DNA from: Hyphomicrobiales bacterium
GTDB taxonomy: Bacteria; Pseudomonadota; Alphaproteobacteria; Rhizobiales; Xanthobacteraceae
DNA length: 64,000 nt
Reading direction: 5' to 3'
NCBI GenBank assembly: GCA_017305715.1
Contig: JAFKKG010000018.1
Location: 186,001-250,000 of the forward strand
Both the position numbers and the translations under genes were made by a program. Below are positions 17,564 through 26,129 of this stretch, one piece after another (within the stretch, counting starts at the first letter, position 1; every line of letters begins with the position of its first letter). Under the pieces are notes generated by a model. The model was not told the origin of the DNA and made no database searches. It worked only from the letters and a program-made list of their open reading frames with translations.

Positions 17564-18847
17564 ATGGTGAAGCCCTTTCCATCCAAGACCCACATCGGCA
17601 ACCACATGCTGCATCCGGAAACGTTGATGCTGAATTATGGCTACGATCCGCAATTGTCGGAAGGCGCCGTCAAGCCGCCGGTGTTCCTGACTTCGACCTT
17701 CGTGTTCCGGACCGCCGAAGACGGCCAGGATTTCTTCGATTACGTCTCGGGCCGGCGCGAGCCGCCGGAAGGCATGGGCGCGGGCCTGGTCTATTCGCGG
17801 TTCAACCATCCCAACAGCGAGATCGTCGAGGACCGGCTAGCGGTCTACGAGCGCACCGAGAAATGCGCGCTGTTCTCGTCCGGCATGGCGGCGATTTCGA
17901 CCGCGATCCTCGCCTTCGTTCGCCCCGGCGACGTCATCCTGCACTCGCAACCGCTCTATGGCGGGACCGAGACGCTGTTTACGAAGACGCTCGCGGGTCT
18001 GTCGATCGGATCGGTGGGTTTTGCCGACGGGATCGACGAGGCCGCGGTCCAGCTCGCCGCCGAGGACGCCATGCGCAAGGGCCGGGTTTCGATGATCTTC
18101 ATCGAGACCCCGGCCAATCCCACCAACGGCCTGGTCGATATCGCGATGATCCGCCGCGTCGCCGACAATATCGGCGAGGCCCAGGACCATGTGCCGATCG
18201 TCGCCTGCGACAATACGCTGCTCGGGCCGGTGTTTCAGCGGCCGATCGAGCACGGCGCGGACCTGTCGCTGTATTCGCTGACCAAATATATCGGCGGCCA
18301 TTCCGACCTGATCGCGGGCGCGGCCCTCGGCTCAAAGACGCTGATGAAGGACGTCAAGGCGCTGCGCGGCGCCATCGGCACCCAGCTCGACCCGCATTCC
18401 TGCTGGATGCTCTCGAGGTCGCTGGAAACATTGAGCATCCGTATGGAGAAGGCGGACGCCAACGCGCGGCTGGTGGCGGATTTTCTGCGCGACCACGCCC
18501 GGGTCGCCAAGGTCCATTACCTCGGACATCACGAACCGAACTCGCCGGCGGGACGCCTGTTCGCGCACCAATGCAGCGGCGCGGGCTCGACGTTTTCGTT
18601 CGACATCGTCGGCGGCCAGGCCGCCGCCTTCCAATTCCTCAACGCGCTGCAGATCTTCAAGCTGGCGGTGAGTCTGGGCGGCACCGAGTCGCTGGCCAGC
18701 CTGCCCGCCAGCATGACCCATTCCGGCGTTCCCGCCGAGATCCGCCAGAAAATCGGCGTGCTGGATTCCACGATCCGGCTGTCGATCGGCATCGAGCACC
18801 CGTCGGACCTGATCGCCGATATCGCGCAGGCCCTGACCGCGGCGTAG
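17564..18847 (+). CDS. Cys/Met metabolism PLP-dependent enzyme, cystathionine gamma-synthase family (427 aa)
   Basis: Fold-type I PLP enzyme of the Cys_Met_Meta_PP family: [35 protein letters not shown] (phosphate loop), [15 protein letters not shown] and [19 protein letters not shown], with the Schiff-base Lys in [11 protein letters not shown] near residue 235. Family members include cystathionine gamma-synthase, cystathionine beta-lyase and methionine gamma-lyase; sequence alone does not separate them here. ATG 17564 is used; an upstream TTG would add nine residues. It is single, flanked by a convergent MFS gene 51 bp downstream. Confidence 0.85.
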   Translation: MVKPFPSKTHIGNHMLHPETLMLNYGYDPQLSEGAVKPPVFLTSTFVFRTAEDGQDFFDYVSGRREPPEGMGAGLVYSRFNHPNSEIVEDRLAVYERTEKCALFSSGMAAISTAILAFVRPGDVILHSQPLYGGTETLFTKTLAGLSIGSVGFADGIDEAAVQLAAEDAMRKGRVSMIFIETPANPTNGLVDIAMIRRVADNIGEAQDHVPIVACDNTLLGPVFQRPIEHGADLSLYSLTKYIGGHSDLIAGAALGSKTLMKDVKALRGAIGTQLDPHSCWMLSRSLETLSIRMEKADANARLVADFLRDHARVAKVHYLGHHEPNSPAGRLFAHQCSGAGSTFSFDIVGGQAAAFQFLNALQIFKLAVSLGGTESLASLPASMTHSGVPAEIRQKIGVLDSTIRLSIGIEHPSDLIADIAQALTAA

Positions 18848-18898
18848 CATCGGGCTGCTCCCGGGATTATTCCCGGTAGCAGCCCCAGTCTTCAAAAC

Positions 18899-20209
18899 CT
18901 ACCGTCGAATAAACATCGCGACCACGGCACTCGCTGCCGCGCAGACGGCCACGACGAGGAACACCACCGACGACGGATGGCCGTCCATGTAATGCCCGAT
19001 GATCGGCTCGCCCAAACCGGCGAACAAGTAGGCGCAGAAATTCATGACGCCGGTGGCGGTGCCCGCCCGCTTGTGCCCGACCAGATCGGGACACAGCGCC
19101 CAGAACGAGGATTGCGGGCCGTAGACGAAGAAGCCGCACAGGAACAGCACGACTATTCCCTGATACACCGCTGACGTCGGAATGGTGTACATGTAGAGCG
19201 CGGTGATCGCCGCCAGCACCATGTAGAGCACGATCGCGGACGAGCGGCGCGAGTTGAAGAGCTTGTCCGAAACCCATCCGTTGGAAAATGCGCCGAACGC
19301 CATGCCGACCGGCAGCGCAATGCTGATCCATCGGGGGTCGATGGCCGCCGACGCATCCGCCTTGGTCCAGTTGGCGCCGAGAAAATGCACGGGCACCCAG
19401 ACCAGCAAGCCGTATCTTGCGGCGTTCTGAAAACCGATGGCAAGACCAGCCACCAGCAACCGCCAGTTGGACAGAACCGCCTTGTACCTGGCAAGCGAGC
19501 CTTCCGAATCGGGAACATCTGATACCGCTGCATCATCGACCGTATCGTCATGGGGCGATTTGAACCCCATGTCTTCCGGCTTCTCGCGGGCGATCAGATA
19601 GAACGCGATCCCGCCGATCAGCAAAAGCAGGACTGGAATTCGAAATATCCAGCGCCAGTCGAGCTGGAAGTAACCGACAACGACCAGCGAGGTCACGAAC
19701 GAGAGCACCGAAGCCAGTCCGGCGGCGAATGTATAAAGCCCATACACCGTTCCGCGCTCGTGGCGTCCCCACCAGTTGGACAGCAGCCGGCTGCCCGGCG
19801 CCCATCCCATCGACTGGAAGTATCCGTTGATGCCCCAGCACACCGACAGGCTGACGATGCCCGTCGTCAGGCTGGTGGCCCAGTTCATGATGAAGGACAG
19901 GATCGCACCGGCGCTCATGACGCGGCGGCCGCCGAATTTGTCGCCGAGATTGCCGTTGATCGCCTGACCGATCGCGTAGCACCACAGCAAGGCGGCGCTG
20001 GCCCACCCCAGCGCGGCTTTGCTGACGCCGAATTCGGCCTGAATTCCCGGGATCGCAAAACCGAACGTCTGCCGCCCGGTATAGAAGAACAGATAGCAGA
20101 ACATGGCGGCCAACAGCATTCGCCACTGCGCGCGCCGGAAACTGGTCGCGAGCTCCGGATTTCCGATACCGGCGGAGCCTATGCTCGCCGGACTTTGCAT
20201 AACGGACAT
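18899..20209 (-). CDS. MFS transporter, organophosphate/phosphonate-type candidate (436 aa)
   Basis: Twelve predicted membrane segments with MFS motif features (QAINGNLGDKFGGRRVMSAG between helices 2 and 3). The overall pattern, including INGYFQSMGWAPGSRLLSNW, resembles the OPA/GlpT branch, which exchanges organophosphates for phosphate. It is the last gene of the phn-type operon: PhnY ends 106 bp upstream, with a GC hairpin (GGGCGGC / GCCGCCC, 20282-20300) between them that may tune its expression. The context suggests import of a phosphonate such as phosphonoacetate or 2-hydroxyethylphosphonate; this is inference. GGGAGG precedes the ATG at 20209. Confidence 0.75.
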   Translation of the reverse strand: MSVMQSPASIGSAGIGNPELATSFRRAQWRMLLAAMFCYLFFYTGRQTFGFAIPGIQAEFGVSKAALGWASAALLWCYAIGQAINGNLGDKFGGRRVMSAGAILSFIMNWATSLTTGIVSLSVCWGINGYFQSMGWAPGSRLLSNWWGRHERGTVYGLYTFAAGLASVLSFVTSLVVVGYFQLDWRWIFRIPVLLLLIGGIAFYLIAREKPEDMGFKSPHDDTVDDAAVSDVPDSEGSLARYKAVLSNWRLLVAGLAIGFQNAARYGLLVWVPVHFLGANWTKADASAAIDPRWISIALPVGMAFGAFSNGWVSDKLFNSRRSSAIVLYMVLAAITALYMYTIPTSAVYQGIVVLFLCGFFVYGPQSSFWALCPDLVGHKRAGTATGVMNFCAYLFAGLGEPIIGHYMDGHPSSVVFLVVAVCAAASAVVAMFIRR

Positions 20210-20315
20210 TTCAGCCTCCCTGTTTTGATGACGATAGCGGTCGGCACTTCTTGCGGGCCGATTCCGATTGATGCTTTGAATGGGCGGCGCGCGGCCGCCC
20301 GATGCGCCGCGACGG

Positions 20316-21764
20316 CTAACTGGACCAGGGAAGCGAGTAGGTTTTCACGTTCGTGAAACTCTTCATCGCTTCCTGCACGCCTTCCTTGTATCCGAGCCCC
20401 GAATCCTTGATGCCGCCGAACGGCGACATCTCGATGCGATATCCCGGGACTTCCCAGACATTCACGGTGCCGACGTCGAGCTCGTTGACGAAACGCGTGA
20501 TGTAATCGAGACGGTTGGTGCAAACGCCCGACGACAGGCCGAACGCGGTCGAGTTCGAAATCCGGATCACGCTCTCGATGTCGTTGGGAACCCTGATGAT
20601 CGGAATCACCGGACCGAAGGTTTCCTGCATCACCAGCTCGGACGTGTACGGGATGTGATCGACCACGGTCGGCGGGTAGAGCGCGCCGTTGCGGTCATTG
20701 CCGTGAAGCAGGCGGGCGCCGTCTTTCACGGCGTCGTTGACCCGGCGTTCGAATTCCTTTGCCGCGCCCTCATGGATCACCGTCCCGACATCCACGGTGG
20801 GATCCATCGGATCGCCGCACTTCAGTTGCCGCGCGCGCTTGAGCACGAGTTCGGCGAACGCGTCGGCGACGGCTTCGACGCAGAGGATGCGTTTGACCGC
20901 GGTGCAGCGCTGGCCTGAATTCTTGGTGGCGCCCAGCACCGCCAGTTCCGCCGCCTTCTCGAGGTCGGCATCTTCCATGACGATCAGCGGATCGTTGCCG
21001 CCAAGCTCCAGAACCAGGCGCTTGTAGCCGGCGTTGGCGGCGATGTGCTTGCCGACGCGGACCGAGCCGGTGAACGTGACGAGATCGGCGTCGGGATCGG
21101 TGATCATGGCATCCCCCATCGAATGGGGATTGCCGGTGACGATCGACAGCATTTCCGGCGGCAGGCCGGCCTCATAGAGCACATCGGCCAACGCCAGCGC
21201 CGTCAGCGGCGTCAGTTCCGTGGGCTTCAAGACGATCCGGTTGTTGGTCGCGATCGCCGGCGCGATCTTGTGGCTGACCATGTTCAGCGGATGATTGAAC
21301 GGCGTGATCGCCGAGATCGTCCCGAGCAGCGGCGTGCGCATGGTGAAAATCTTGCGCGCCTTGCCCTGCGGGCTGATATCGCAGGAGAACACCTCGCTGT
21401 CGTCCTGGATGGTCAACTGGCCGGCGAAGGAATAGACGTCGTAGGCGCGGCCGGCCTCGTAGAGCGAATCCTTCCAGCACAATCCGGATTCGGAGGTAAT
21501 CAGCCGCGCGAATTCTTCCTTGCGGCTGGCCAGAATGTCCGCCGTCCTCAGCAGGATCTGCTGGCGTTCGTAACGCGTGAGCTTGGACTTGAAGGCCTTG
21601 GCCTTGGCGAACGCCTCCCGCACCTGTTCGGGGCGCGCGGCGGGGACTGTCCCGATGACCTTGTTGGTATAGGGATTGACCACGTTGACGCGCTCGTCGG
21701 TGTCGACGAGCCTGCCTGCGATCCGCATCTGTTCGTGGCGCACGGCCTGGGCCTGCATGTTCAT
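20316..21764 (-). CDS. phnY: Phosphonoacetaldehyde dehydrogenase PhnY (482 aa)
   Basis: Aldehyde dehydrogenase superfamily: [20 protein letters not shown] (cofactor region), [34 protein letters not shown] (general-base Glu) and [13 protein letters not shown] with the catalytic Cys at residue 287. The length agrees with characterised PhnY. It oxidises phosphonoacetaldehyde to phosphonoacetate with NAD(P)+. The assignment is strengthened by phnA lying 29 bp upstream in the same operon. ATG 21764 gives [20 protein letters not shown]; a longer open frame upstream overlaps phnA and lacks homology. Confidence 0.85.
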   Translation of the reverse strand: MNMQAQAVRHEQMRIAGRLVDTDERVNVVNPYTNKVIGTVPAARPEQVREAFAKAKAFKSKLTRYERQQILLRTADILASRKEEFARLITSESGLCWKDSLYEAGRAYDVYSFAGQLTIQDDSEVFSCDISPQGKARKIFTMRTPLLGTISAITPFNHPLNMVSHKIAPAIATNNRIVLKPTELTPLTALALADVLYEAGLPPEMLSIVTGNPHSMGDAMITDPDADLVTFTGSVRVGKHIAANAGYKRLVLELGGNDPLIVMEDADLEKAAELAVLGATKNSGQRCTAVKRILCVEAVADAFAELVLKRARQLKCGDPMDPTVDVGTVIHEGAAKEFERRVNDAVKDGARLLHGNDRNGALYPPTVVDHIPYTSELVMQETFGPVIPIIRVPNDIESVIRISNSTAFGLSSGVCTNRLDYITRFVNELDVGTVNVWEVPGYRIEMSPFGGIKDSGLGYKEGVQEAMKSFTNVKTYSLPWSS

Positions 21765-21793
21765 TTGAACGCTCCTGTCGGGCTGGCGCGGGA

Positions 21794-23038
21794 TCACTGA
21801 ATGCGGTTGAGGGCGACGTCGAAGACGTCGAAGTTTCGCAGGACGTGACCGGGTGGAATGACGATCTTGCCGTTGGCGATCAGCGGAACGCGCTCCTCCG
21901 TGATCCCACCATGTGACCGCAGGGGCTCGGTCAGCCCCGAAAGATCGTGGCGATCCCGGCTGGTTCCCAGCACCTTGTGCCGCGACGAGATCGCGACGAT
22001 GTCGCCGACGCGGTCCATGGGCAGCTCGAAACGATCGCAAGCGGCCTTGCGGGTCATCGCCAGATCGATGCCGGGCGTGTCCTTCAGCCGCGCGATCAAC
22101 TGCTCGATATTGTGTCCGGGGGACAGATAGATCGTGGCAAACGAACCCAGCGAACCGTGATGCGCCACATAGGGATCGGTGATCGGCAAAATCACGCGCG
22201 CCTGCGCCTTGCCGATCCAGCTGTCGAACAGATCCTGCAAATACAGCACGTCGGGCTGGCCACCCGGGATGAACTTGTCGTTCATGCCATGGTCGGCGGT
22301 GGCGACGATGTTGCAGCCCAGCGCATCCAGTTGCGCCAGATAGCCGTCGATCATGCCGTAGAAGTCGTTGGCGATCCTGGTGCCCGGACCCACCTTGTGC
22401 TGGATGTAGTCCGTCGTCGACAGATACATCAGATCGGGGCGATAGCGCTCGACGAGCTTGACGCCGGCGGCGAACACGAATTCCGACAGATCGGCCGAGT
22501 AGACTTCGGGAAGCGGCAGGCCGACGAAGTTGAGAACGTCGTCGATGCCGTTGTCCTTGATCGTCGCCTGGTCGGCCCGTTCGGCCGAGAAGGCAAAGGC
22601 GCGGCCGGTCGAATAATCGAGCCCATGCGACAACAGCGTCCGTAACTTGTCCTTGGCGGTGACGGCCGCGACCTTGAAGCCTGCGTCGTGAACGCCCGAG
22701 AGGATTGTCGGCGCGCGCAAAAACTTCGGATCGTTCATCATGACTTCGACACCGGTTGCGGGGTCGTAGAAATAATTGCCGGCGATCCCGTGCACCGATG
22801 GCGGCCGCCCGGTGATGATCGACAAATTGTTCGGATTGGTGAAGCTCGGGATCACGCTGCTGGCGTGAACATGCGCGCCATCCTTCATGAACCGCGCAAA
22901 GGTCGGCGCCACGCCGGCTTCGATGGCCTTCTCGATATAGCCGGGCTCCGACCCGTCGAGGCAGATGACGACCGTCGGCCGCTGCGGCGGATTATAGGTG
23001 CGGCCGTTGACGACGATGGTCTTTCCATTGGCTTTCAT
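21794..23038 (-). CDS. phnA: Phosphonoacetate hydrolase PhnA (414 aa)
   Basis: Alkaline-phosphatase-superfamily hydrolase. [19 protein letters not shown] gives the first metal Asp (D28), and [20 protein letters not shown] gives the nucleophile Thr67. The metal ligands in [20 protein letters not shown] and the C-terminal [13 protein letters not shown] complete the two-zinc site. It cleaves the C-P bond of phosphonoacetate to acetate and phosphate. The N-terminal [20 protein letters not shown] closely resembles Sinorhizobium PhnA as I know it. It lies between the alcohol dehydrogenase (64 bp upstream) and phnY (29 bp downstream). Confidence 0.88.
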   Translation of the reverse strand: MKANGKTIVVNGRTYNPPQRPTVVICLDGSEPGYIEKAIEAGVAPTFARFMKDGAHVHASSVIPSFTNPNNLSIITGRPPSVHGIAGNYFYDPATGVEVMMNDPKFLRAPTILSGVHDAGFKVAAVTAKDKLRTLLSHGLDYSTGRAFAFSAERADQATIKDNGIDDVLNFVGLPLPEVYSADLSEFVFAAGVKLVERYRPDLMYLSTTDYIQHKVGPGTRIANDFYGMIDGYLAQLDALGCNIVATADHGMNDKFIPGGQPDVLYLQDLFDSWIGKAQARVILPITDPYVAHHGSLGSFATIYLSPGHNIEQLIARLKDTPGIDLAMTRKAACDRFELPMDRVGDIVAISSRHKVLGTSRDRHDLSGLTEPLRSHGGITEERVPLIANGKIVIPPGHVLRNFDVFDVALNRIQ

Positions 23039-23102
23039 GATCGTTCTCCCTGTCCCGCTGCGGTAAGCACGTTTCGCGCGTGCAACGCCCGGCGGCTTGT
23101 GT

Positions 23103-24233
23103 TCACGCTGTTCTGGCTTGCGGCAGGCGGACCACCTGCGACGCCTGGATCAACCGGTCTGCCGAACCGAGGAAATTCTTCCCGCGCTCGCCTTGCAGGG
23201 AATCCTCGATCAGCAGACGCCATTCCTGGTGGCCGATCTTGTAGGAGGCGGGGTTGCTGGAGATTCCGAGCAGCCCGAGGAAGTCTTCCAGATCATCGGC
23301 GCCGCGCGTCAGATCGGAACCGAAGATCTGCTTCAGGCTGTCTTCGCAAATGCCCCCGACGCCCCCGACGCTGCGCAGCACCATCGGCAGCGAGAACGAA
23401 CAGGCGATTCCGTGCTGGACGCCATGGCGCAACGTGATCGGATAGGACAGCGAATGCGCGATCGCGGTCTTGGTGTTGGAGAATGCCAGACCCGCGAACA
23501 GGGCGGCCAGCGCCACCCGGCTGCGCAATTCGAGATTGCCGAGGTCCTTTGCGAGCTTCGGCAATGCATCCAGGATCGTGCGCGCGGCGGCAACGGCGTG
23601 ATTGGCGGAGACCGGATTGTTGTTGACGTTCCAGAGGCTCTCCAGCGCATGCGACAACGCATCGAGCCCGGTGCTGATCGTCAGCAATAGCGGCTTGCCC
23701 AGCATCAGGCGCGGATCGACGACGGCGTGTGTCGGATAGAGGTTGGGCCGGGCGAGCGAATATTTTTTGCCGTTCGCCTCGTCCCAGACGGTACCCCAGC
23801 AAGTGACTTCACTGCCGGTGCCCGCCGTCGTCGGGACGGCGATGATGGGGATTGCCGAGAGGTGCTCGGCGCCCTGCTGGCTTTCGAGGAACGTCCTGAT
23901 CCTTCCAAAGTCGCCTCCGGCGGCTGCGAACACCTTGGCCGAGTCGATCACCGAGCCGCCACCGAGGGCGATGATGACTTCCGGCTGCTGCGCCAGCGCG
24001 GCGAAGCGGCTGGTTTGTTCCGCCAGCAAGCGATAATCGGGATTGGGCGCGACGTCGCTGACGACGAGAACGGGCGCGCCGGCTGTCTTCTTCAACCGGG
24101 CCGCAAGCTGGTCGAAGAACGGCTCACCATAGGTGACCAGGGCGTATCGCCGGCGTCCGATCAGTCCGGACAGTTTGTCGAAACTGTCGACGCCGAATTC
24201 GATCTGAACCGGATTTCCGTATTTCCAACCCAT
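23103..24233 (-). CDS. Iron-containing alcohol dehydrogenase, phosphonoacetaldehyde reductase/PsrA-like (376 aa)
   Basis: Group III (Fe-ADH) fold: IALGGGSVIDSAKVFAAAGG and IPTTAGTGSEVT-like sequence (VPTTAGTGSEVTCWG) bind NAD(P). The metal ligands lie in TGLDALSHALESLW (Asp and His), AIAHSLSYPITLRHG and GVQHGIACSF (two His). It resembles the family that interconverts phosphonoacetaldehyde and 2-hydroxyethylphosphonate. As first gene of an operon with PhnA and PhnY, the sensible role is oxidation of 2-hydroxyethylphosphonate to phosphonoacetaldehyde. GGGAGAAG precedes ATG 24233. The substrate is inferred from context and not proven. Confidence 0.75.
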   Translation of the reverse strand: MGWKYGNPVQIEFGVDSFDKLSGLIGRRRYALVTYGEPFFDQLAARLKKTAGAPVLVVSDVAPNPDYRLLAEQTSRFAALAQQPEVIIALGGGSVIDSAKVFAAAGGDFGRIRTFLESQQGAEHLSAIPIIAVPTTAGTGSEVTCWGTVWDEANGKKYSLARPNLYPTHAVVDPRLMLGKPLLLTISTGLDALSHALESLWNVNNNPVSANHAVAAARTILDALPKLAKDLGNLELRSRVALAALFAGLAFSNTKTAIAHSLSYPITLRHGVQHGIACSFSLPMVLRSVGGVGGICEDSLKQIFGSDLTRGADDLEDFLGLLGISSNPASYKIGHQEWRLLIEDSLQGERGKNFLGSADRLIQASQVVRLPQARTA

Positions 24234-24272
24234 CGCGCTTCTCCCTTTCGGGCGAAGGTAGAGCGCCGGCTG

Positions 24273-24321
24273 CTATTGACAAATTCATCTTTTCGAAGCC
24301 AACTATTGATTATGTCAATAG
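24273..24321. promoter_or_regulatory. Operator candidate: three CTATTGA half-sites spanning the LysR start codon
   Basis: CTATTGA occurs at 24273-24279 and 24303-24309, exactly 30 bp (about three helical turns) apart, and inverted as TCAATAG at 24315-24321. The last two form a perfect palindrome CTATTGA-N5-TCAATAG whose centre covers the LysR ATG at 24312. The outer pair also gives a 9-bp perfect inverted repeat (CTATTGACA / TGTCAATAG). This is a natural site set for autorepression of the LysR gene and control of the divergent phosphonate operon that starts at 24233. Confidence 0.55.
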
Positions 24322-25229
24322 TATTCAGCCGGATCCGGGCGTTCCACGCCGTTGCCGAGCATGGCGGCTTTACGGCGGCTTCCCGCGTCTTGAACGTGGG
24401 CCAGCCGACGCTGACCATTCAGGTCAGGGAGCTCGAGGAAAGCTACGGCGTCGAGCTTCTGGTCCGCAAATCGAGAAGCGTCGAGCTGACCGAGGCCGGC
24501 GCCGCCCTGTTCGAAATTACCCGCGGCATCATGAAATTCTGCGATGAAGCCCACGAGTTGCTGGATGCGCATGGCCAATCGACAAAGGGCCACCTTCGCC
24601 TTGCGACCGTCGGCCCGTTTCATGCGACCGAGATTCTGGCGGCCTTCAACCGCGACCACCCCGGCGTGCAGATTTCGACGCTGCTTGGCAATTCCGAACG
24701 CACGCTGCGCCACATCATCGACTTCGAAGCGGAGGTGGCGATCCTCGCCGAAGTCCCGGACGATTCGCGCGTCACGATGCTTCCCTACCGGACGCATCGC
24801 GTGGTCGTTTTCGTCAACGGTGACCATCCCTGGTTCAATCGCAAGTCGATCAGGCTGCGCGAGCTTGCGGATCAGCGCTTCGTCCTGCGCGAGCGCGGCT
24901 CGACGACGCGGCGCGCGTTCGAGGCGGCGATCGCGAAAGAGGGATTGAAGATCAACCCGGTTTTCGAGATCGAAAGCCGGGAAGGCGTGTGGAAGGCCGT
25001 GGAGCGGGGCCTCGGCATCAGCGTGGTGGCCGACTTCGAATTCGTTCCGCACCCGAATTTGCGCGCCCTGGAAATCCAAGACCACGCCATCCGAACGCAG
25101 TACAGCATCGCCTATCACAAGGACCGCGCGCACTCCCCGCTCATCAAGGCCTTTATCCATACGGTCCGCGAAATGAAGGCCGGTTTCGCCAAGACGTCAG
25201 CCACCCGACCGCGCACCGGAGGGAAGTAG
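24312..25229 (+). CDS. LysR-family regulator of the phosphonate operon (305 aa)
   Basis: N-terminal helix-turn-helix (FSRIRAFHAVAEHGGFTAAS, NVGQPTLTIQVRELEESYG) and a LysR substrate-binding domain (GHLRLATVGPFHATEILAAF). It starts at ATG 24312, divergent from the alcohol dehydrogenase gene with only 78 bp between starts. LysR regulators of this type accompany phnWAY clusters in other rhizobia, so a phosphonate or phosphonoacetaldehyde effector is plausible. The start codon is embedded in the palindrome at 24303-24321, suggesting tight autoregulation. The C-terminus has a short basic tail. Confidence 0.85.
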   Translation: MSIVFSRIRAFHAVAEHGGFTAASRVLNVGQPTLTIQVRELEESYGVELLVRKSRSVELTEAGAALFEITRGIMKFCDEAHELLDAHGQSTKGHLRLATVGPFHATEILAAFNRDHPGVQISTLLGNSERTLRHIIDFEAEVAILAEVPDDSRVTMLPYRTHRVVVFVNGDHPWFNRKSIRLRELADQRFVLRERGSTTRRAFEAAIAKEGLKINPVFEIESREGVWKAVERGLGISVVADFEFVPHPNLRALEIQDHAIRTQYSIAYHKDRAHSPLIKAFIHTVREMKAGFAKTSATRPRTGGK

Positions 25230-25439
25230 CGTTTTCGAAGGCGATGCGTCGCCGAAATGGATCAACGCGGCCAAGGCGCGCTGCGCGCACCCGGGATTCC
25301 CTGCTCAATATGGCACCAGTGAACTTGCCGGCCAAGTCCACTTCGGTTTTACGGAAACCGTGTCAAGCCCCAGAATAAAAAATATTTCGCTTTTATGGAA
25401 TGGCAAATCAGTGGCACATATTTGCCCATCCCGTCCTGG

Positions 25440-25900
25440 TCAGAAGGGCGTCGGCCGTCGTCACGGACGTTGGGCGGGGAGCGGTGGACGCGGAGGTTGT
25501 CGCTTGACGCGCGCAGCCGAAGCGTACGGCAAAGACGTGTGGTCCTGACGCCGCGGTGCTGGCGTCAAGTTCCGAAGGGGCTAACGCTTCGGAGGAGCGA
25601 CGGAGGCAAAAGAGCCGTTCTCCGGGGAGATCACGTTATAAGCCGTAAAGCCATTGCGCAGGGAATGTCGGATGTTCTCCGCTGCCCTGTATGCTCGTGT
25701 GCACTTTGTTTTGTGCACGTCGCACACGAGACCGCGGGTGCAGCGCGCATCCGGCATTCCCTGTGCCCTCTGAATTTGGGGAGGGCGAACGATTTTGAAA
25801 ACTTCGGGCGCAATGCGTCGCGAGAATGCAGCGACATATTCCGCTGTCGGCACCCGCGCAGGCGATGACCCAGATTCCAGAGACGCCTGATGATAAAACC
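25440..25900. repeat. Probable mosaic interspersed repeat in a 900-bp gene-free stretch (25230-26129)
   Basis: No reading frame in 25230-26129 has credible coding features. The central part contains a large imperfect palindrome: GCGCAGGGAATGTCGGATG (25656-25674) pairs with CATCCGGCATTCCCTGTGC (25748-25766) with two mismatches. Nested inside are CTCGTGTGC / GCACACGAG (25694-25702 / 25722-25730) and two GTGCAC copies. The flanks (GACGCGCGCAGCCGAAGC, GAAGGGGCTAACGCTTCGGA) have local hairpins. To the right, CTGGATCCCCCGCTTCGCGG (25918 on) looks like part of another common repeat. I recall similar segments in many Bradyrhizobium intergenic regions, but boundaries are approximate and no database check was possible. 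Confidence 0.5.
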
Positions 25901-26129
25901 GAGAAGCCGCGGCGTACTGGATCCCCCGCTTCGCGGAGGACGACAGCGACGGGAGCGGCGTTACTCCGTCGCCGTCATTGCGATTGCAAGAGAACCGATC
26001 GGCCGCTCACCCACCCCGAGATACCCCTCCCCCTACGCAAGTTCACAAAAACCCATCTAGATTGCGCAGCTTGGTTGCGCTATCATTTATCCAACCGGTT
26101 AAAAAGCCGGCAGATCCAGGGAGAACAAT

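Noticed and set aside
25411-25427. Possible sigma-54 promoter TGGCACATATTTGCC
   Set aside because: The GG to GC spacing is 9 instead of the required 10 bases, and no gene follows at a sensible distance.
25395-25868. 157-codon open frame in the repeat-rich stretch
   Set aside because: It has no ribosome site, its composition matches repeat DNA, and it runs through the large palindrome; treated as repeat, not gene.
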